Made by a program: the position numbers and the translations under genes | Shown here: one piece after another, positions 58,955-64,000 of the stretch | Layout: each line of letters begins with the position of its first letter | How positions within the stretch are numbered: position 1 is the first letter of the stretch | Assembly: GCA_014526335.1 (NCBI GenBank) | Contig: JACTAT010000002.1 | Span: 3,929,832 to 3,993,831 of the forward strand | Reading direction: 5' to 3' | Origin: Chrysaora quinquecirrha | Lineage: Eukaryota > Cnidaria > Scyphozoa > Semaeostomeae > Pelagiidae | DNA: 64,000 bases | Notes under the pieces: generated by a model | The model's database searches: none | What the model was told of the DNA's origin: nothing | The model's input: only the letters and a program-made list of their open reading frames with translations

Positions 58955-60047
58955 CCCTTCAAAGAGGTCTGGGTCTGCGCAACATTTTTCTGGAAGATGG
59001 TGGATTCCTTGGTCCACGTGTAACGACCTTTACTAAGGTCGCTTCAGGAGTGGTAGTACAGCAAATGATTCTTCAAATTCATAAATAATGGAAGACAAAG
59101 AGACGAAAGAGATCTGGGACAATAAATGTTGAAAATTTCTGCAGAAATTCACGAAACAAGATGCAAGTAACTCAGGAAAAGGAAAATATTTGATTTAATG
59201 CCTCCTTGAGCAGACAATTTGCGAATTTGAAGCAAAATTTTCTGCACTAGAACTCTAAAGTGATCGCCACGCAAGTCGTTAAACGCAGGAGAATTTCCTA
59301 TGGAAACAAGCCATTAGGTGCAGCGCGTTTCCCAAAATGAAAACAATAAAAAATTTCATGTAAAAATAACACGAACCTTGTAAATGTAGACTTCTGTGAA
59401 TTTAAATCCGTGAGTTAATAAAATCACGCATGCGCGACAAAGCTTTTCCCACAATTGCCTGAATTACTTGAAGAAATTCTATGAGTATAATAAGGTTTCA
59501 TCAAGAAATTCTATGAGTATAATAAGGTTTCATCAAGTTCAGTGTGTGAGTCGGAAGCTGGCGGGATATCCAAGCGTAAGCACATGGTCTGGGGGCCGGA
59601 TAGTCCCACCCCCTTGTCTGGCCGAAGATTCACGGGAGAATAGCGATTTCCTGTAACGGGAACCACCGTAAGATGCGACGCCTCAGCCACATTGTCTCGG
59701 CTTTGTGGATGCAAGTGGGGAGCATTCATCTCCAGCACTGAACAATGTTTTTGCTTTTCACATAAACAACGGACCGTTATTACATTCCTTTCCACTGCCT
59801 TGTTTTGTTTGGTCTCATCTCAAAGCTTGTTGCCCCCGTCGTAACTTGATACAATGATTGATATTCAATTAAAAAAAGTCAGTCTACATTTACACTTCTG
59901 CGCATGTTTGCGTTATTTTTACATGAATTTTTTATTGTTTTATTTTGGGAGACGCGCTGTACCTTGTCCTATGGAAGATGCCCACCATCTTCCAGAAAAA
60001 TGTCGTGCCGATCCAGACCTCTTTGAATAGGCCTATTGGATGGTCCT
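58955..60047. mobile_element. Foldback element of about 1.1 kb
   Basis: The left (CAATAGACCCTTCAAAGAGG...CATTTTTCTGGAAGATGGTGG) and right arms are inverted copies over at least 55 bp. Further inverted similarity lies inside (59318-59410 against 59880-59955: CAATAAAAAATT.CATGTAAAAATAA). A 32-bp tandem repeat lies in the centre (59471-59534). No target duplication could be set. Confidence 0.7.
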
Positions 60048-60651
60048 CTTTTCTAACGTTTTTCATGGGTTTTCATAGGTTTTCTTTCGTTCCAAATAAG
60101 AGTTCATGATAATGCTTGCAATACAAGCATTATGCTTTGGATGTATTACCTAATCTTTGATATTGCTTCGATGAAGATATAATGCTTGTATAGCTGTAGG
60201 TGACAAGAGCAACAGTAAACCTCCAGCTTCAGAACAGATGTCGTTTTGAAATTTCAACATCGCAGGCAAGGAAGCTGCAAGCTGTCATGTAAACATGAAA
60301 ATTAAAAGTCAATAGAAGGAAATACAAATTCGAAATATCTTTGAATGATTCCACCTGCCTCTCTCGAGACTTCCATCGAAAACCTCGAATAATTCCGCTT
60401 CATTTTGCACTAACTTTTTATTAACAAAATTGGATATCTATTAACAAAGCATGAATTTTTAGCAAAATGCATTTATCTACCTGTTTTAAATGATCTTATT
60501 TTCTTATTTTTCTTATCAACGATCTTCCGAAATGTGATTACGCAAATGATCGTTATATGCTGTTTCTAATTCTTCAGCTTAGCTAATTTATCGTACTGAA
60601 GCATCTTGGGTCAATCTAGGTGGCTCAGGGGATGTCAGTGGTTTGAGCCCT

Positions 60652-61162
60652 ACTCTTAGGTGCCTTATTGCCGCCCCCCGCTAATTCATTTTTCGAAAAA
60701 TTCCAACCCCCCGCTCTTATTGGGACCCCCCGCTTATTAAGATTTGCATTGATATCGATGTTGATATTTTTCACTGAACTTACTCTGACGTTCTTGATGT
60801 GAAATTTCATTTGTATACACTACACACTTTTTATAAGAATACAGTCTATAAGAATATTCAGGTTCAAAATTGCCAAAGAACAATTGAAATTTTAGAATAA
60901 CAATGGAAAAGTTCAAGCCTCGGCAAAAGTTAGGATATTCTTATAAAAACAAAGTGTGTATTTGTTGGTTAGAACTATGCATTTCCTTAGCCTAGAAGTA
61001 CTATGCGGCCCCTCGCACTGCGTTTCAGCGGTTTCATGAAAACGTTTGTCAGACAAAGTCCGACCCTCCCCGTTTATCCCAACCCCCCGCTAATTAGATC
61101 CTGACTGCGATTCCAACCCCTCGCCTATTCCGACCCCCCAGCAATTAGGCACCTAAGAGTAT
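60652..61162. mobile_element. Inverted-repeat element with ACTCTTAGGTGCC ends and a nested MITE
   Basis: Left TACTCTTAGGTGCCTTATTG and right AATTAGGCACCTAAGAGTA. Inside are repeated CCCCCCGCTAATT phrases in both halves, split by a TA-flanked MITE at 60823-60958. Confidence 0.7.
60823..60958. mobile_element. Nested MITE, AAGAATA subfamily
   Basis: A 136-bp element, CACACTTTTTATAAGAATAC to ATATTCTTATAAAAACAAAG TGTG, with TA on both sides. Same architecture as the AAGGAACC and AAGCAAC subfamilies. Confidence 0.8.
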
Positions 61163-62559
61163 CAACAGCAGCGTTCCTCCTCCACATCACCATCAGAGCC
61201 AAAACCATTCAGGGGTGAGGTCTCCGTAGTTTTCCAGTTCTAATGATGATGGCGCTATTAGCATTCTGTTTTGAATAACAGAGTCTCGTCTGAGTGGTAA
61301 GTCAAGGGGGCACAATGGGGCAGTTGCCTTGCATCCAGAAACATCGCCAAGATTTAGGCTAAATCGGCCTGGATCTGATATCGTGTCCCAGGGTACGACT
61401 TGGATATTTGTTCTTAAACAACCTTAATCTACTTGACCACACCCTTTTGCCCCTCCAATGTCTGTGAATGGCTACGTCACTGTCATCTTCACCCCTTGAT
61501 AATCGTTTTTAATTCAGGGGGTTTTCCTTTCTGAGGCGTTTCTCCAGCCAGATATCAGGTCTTGCTTCCGTTAAATTCATAAGTTATCCTAGAGTTCCCA
61601 TTAGAGCTCCTCGCCCGGAAGGTCTTTTCATGCTCCTGATGATCGACAACTTGTGGTGAATGGGAATTAGAATCTAGATTCCCAAAAATATTTTAGGCCA
61701 AGATATGAACACGCAGGAAACAACATCAAGTAACAAAACAACCAAATAAGGTTGCGTAAATTCTTTGCGTAAAACCTTACAACCGCAAATTGTAAAAACT
61801 ATAAAACCGTACTTTATAAGGTAAAAACCAAAAAACCGCTCACAAAATGCCGAAAACCGCTCCCTTTATTCTTTTATCTTAGTCGCATAGTTTTGTTACA
61901 CTTGGTATTAAAATATTAAGCTTTGTGGTCTCCAATAACAAAATGAATTCAGAATCAATAGATTGGAAAAAAATGTCTTGCATTTCATTTAGCTGTATCC
62001 CTATTATTATTTCATCCAAAACAAGCTTCTACAACATACCACACACATGCTGCGTGTTACAAAAAACTTCAAATAAATGCATTACTCAAAACATAAAATA
62101 TAATTCATAATTATTCATCAAGATCTAACTTGATATGTCATTAATGATAATTCCAATAGTATATACCAGTAAGAATCAAAATTTTATGAATCACCAAAAG
62201 TTATGATAAGGCAATCAAAAGTATCTTAGAACAAACAGTTATTTTCAGGTTTTGGAAATAGATATTAATAAATTGAATACTTGGGTACTGGGGCACAGAC
62301 ACGTTGACAGTTCTTTTAGAATATAGAAAGGTAAATCGCAGTTAGGTAATATGGTATAAGCAATTTTAAATTTATCATGTCAAAAAAAGGCTAAATATGA
62401 TACAGGTTATAGGGTACAGTCTCTGTCCCACAAGAGTAAATAAAAATATATTCTTCTTAAGTACAAAAGATAAATATAATGTTGTTAAAACTTAGATAGC
62501 TACCTTTAAGTTAACCATGCAAGATTTACTAAGCATTATGTACCTAGCAGAACTATTAT
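61163..62559. other. Spacer and 3' flank of the oxygenase gene
   Basis: AT-rich, no exon recognised. At 61300-61480 a remnant with GGGGGCACAATGGGGCAGTTG and GGCTACGTCACTGTC resembles a worn CAGTGGCGTAGCC element. A minus-strand AATAAA at about 61865-61870 could serve the oxygenase gene but is far from its stop. Confidence 0.4.
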
Positions 62560-63564
62560 TTAATCTCTATGAGTGTTACTTATATTTAGTTTCCTTTCTA
62601 AATGTTCTTTGCATTCTATTGGCTCATATTTGGCTGGCTTGTCTTGGGTGCAGCATGTTGGTAGCGGCTTTATCATAGAATGCCTGTTTGGGCCAACAAA
62701 TGTCACAAGTGACAGGCGATGGGTGTTTGCTTTCTCCTCAGGTGGGTTAACAACTCTGTGGATAACTGACTTCCAGCAGTCATTTGTCCATCTTTGTAAC
62801 AGGTCTCCGCTGTTCACCACAAACGAACCAGGGATGTACTGAACTGGGATCCACTGTCTATTTTCGTTCAAGACTTGCAGCCCGCCCGGGGAACTATCTT
62901 GTCTCACAATAGCAAAGAAACCATAATCAGTGTGGGCACCATAACGTAATTGGTCAGGCTTTGGTTTATCCTTGTCCTGTGCTGGATAAAATGCCAATCG
63001 CAGCCTCTCATAGGGGTCTTGAAAATACTCTTGGAAATAATCTTCTTTGAGACCAAGGGCCAATGACGAGATTTTCAACAGCCTCTTGTAAAAACCTCTT
63101 ATGTTATCCCAGTAAACAAGCATGTTATTTTCAAAAGTTCTTGGATTCTGAGGCAGGATGAATTCTTGATCAGAATCTTCAAGACCTCGAATATACTCTA
63201 ATGTCTCAACGTAATCTGGAACAGGCCTATTTTCAGGTTTTATTCGATGATCGTTTTCTTTCTCGTTGTAAACCATGGTTTTAGCGACAGACTCAAGTCC
63301 TCTTGATACATACCCGCCTTTTCCATAGCCCTTGTTGATGCTTAATTTATTTTTTTCATTATGTTCTTGCTTGAAAAATGACACAGCATCATTTTGAAAG
63401 CTCTCGCAAACAACATCTGGGATGTTATGGCCAGTGATGATAACAAATCCAATGGAAGAGAAGGCCTTTCTCCATTCCTCCAGAAGCTTTTCCGTGCATC
63501 GAATATCGCCTGTTTCTTCGTACTCAAGAAAACTGCTTATATCGACGACTGGGATCTCCTCCAT
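62560..63564 (-). CDS. Isopenicillin-N-synthase-like 2OG-Fe(II) oxygenase
   Basis: A 334-aa single-exon coding region of the IPNS-like/DIOX class of non-haem iron dioxygenases, cytosolic enzymes that couple 2-oxoglutarate oxidation to substrate hydroxylation or oxidation. The N-terminal DIOX_N part begins IPVVDISSF and includes FSSIGFVIITGHNIP. The catalytic jelly-roll carries the iron ligands His211 and Asp213 (GAHTDYG) and His269 (SVIHRVVNP), and the 2OG-binding RxS motif at Arg283-Ser285 (HRLSLV). The length is usual for the family. The start is supported by an acceptor-like TTTGCAG on the minus strand about 35 bases upstream (near 63598), so a 5' UTR exon probably lies further right. The substrate is unknown; similar proteins occur in animals, fungi and bacteria. 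Confidence 0.93.
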   Translation of the reverse strand: MEEIPVVDISSFLEYEETGDIRCTEKLLEEWRKAFSSIGFVIITGHNIPDVVCESFQNDAVSFFKQEHNEKNKLSINKGYGKGGYVSRGLESVAKTMVYNEKENDHRIKPENRPVPDYVETLEYIRGLEDSDQEFILPQNPRTFENNMLVYWDNIRGFYKRLLKISSLALGLKEDYFQEYFQDPYERLRLAFYPAQDKDKPKPDQLRYGAHTDYGFFAIVRQDSSPGGLQVLNENRQWIPVQYIPGSFVVNSGDLLQRWTNDCWKSVIHRVVNPPEEKANTHRLSLVTFVGPNRHSMIKPLPTCCTQDKPAKYEPIECKEHLERKLNISNTHRD

Positions 63565-63599
63565 CTTCTTCCCGTTGGTGTACCACTTTGACTGAACTG

Positions 63600-64000
63600 C
63601 AAACGAGAAAGTTCTCCCGCATTTGAATGATCAAAAATAAATTATTTACGCTGTGTAGATCCGACTCGCCCAGGGGGGTTAACAAAGGCTATGGCTATTA
63701 TTATTATCTGCCTGTCATGTTCTAAAAGCCAACTCAAAGAAAATAATAGGAAAGCACGAAACAAATGTAATAATCTGGATACTGTTAAGAAGGTTTGCCG
63801 TGAATATAGTTAGTGTATTGAGCATAATCATGCTTTTTAATGAAGACTTAATAATTTTATGCCCCCCTTGTTGATACTTGCCAGTTGCCATGTGATCACA
63901 AACGTTTTTACAATCATGAGTGTTAGCCTCGGTTCTATGTCATTCTCCTTTCTCGAAATCTCGAAAGAACTATTCACTTCTTATCCATGTCACGTCTTAA
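63600..64000. other. 5' flank of the oxygenase gene
   Basis: No coding signal seen. It should hold the first intron, and perhaps the promoter, of the minus-strand oxygenase gene. Confidence 0.4.

Noticed and set aside
62573..62842. Plus-strand ORF opposite the oxygenase
   Set aside because: Shadow of the minus-strand 2OG oxygenase coding sequence.

Overview
The window is animal genomic DNA: AT-rich, with short exons bounded by GT-AG introns, and introns and spacers full of small transposon relics. Five protein-coding loci can be supported: an integrin beta, a WDR12/YTM1 ribosome-biogenesis protein, a hedgehog with a full Hint domain, an intronless class A GPCR, and an isopenicillin-N-synthase-like 2OG-Fe(II) oxygenase. 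Hedgehog and integrin beta together mean a eumetazoan. The diverged GPCR, the compact three-exon hedgehog and the repeat style suggest a cnidarian, probably an anthozoan; the species cannot be told from this window.

Layout. Positions 1551-11630 (minus) hold an integrin beta whose 5' end is inside the window and whose 3' end is missing or degraded near the left edge. From about 11.98 kb WDR12 runs head-to-head on the plus strand to 22185, in 15 exons. Its largest intron carries a SANT/Myb-like transposon ORF and a long-TIR element. Positions 22250-38295 hold no recognisable host gene but many repeats: two tRNA-derived SINE families, TA-flanked MITEs, minisatellites and a MULE-like element with a ZAD-like zinc-finger ORF. 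Positions 38296-46982 (plus) are hedgehog, with a TE-rich intron 1 and a satellite- and MITE-filled intron 2. Positions 46983-57120 are another repeat-rich spacer with a clean hAT-type insertion. The GPCR is at 57121-58440 (plus), followed by inverted-repeat elements. The 2OG oxygenase ORF is at 62560-63564 (minus).

The neighbours do not form a pathway; they look like ordinary syntenic genes. The integrin/WDR12 pair may share a divergent promoter. Points worth a second look are: a tandem duplication of one integrin beta-A-domain exon whose copies differ only at silent sites; the absence of the exon expected to carry the DxPEGG loop of that domain; two compensating one-base indels in WDR12; an altered P1 residue at the hedgehog autocleavage site; a GPCR lacking several class A signature residues; and a set of DNA transposons with readable target-site duplications.
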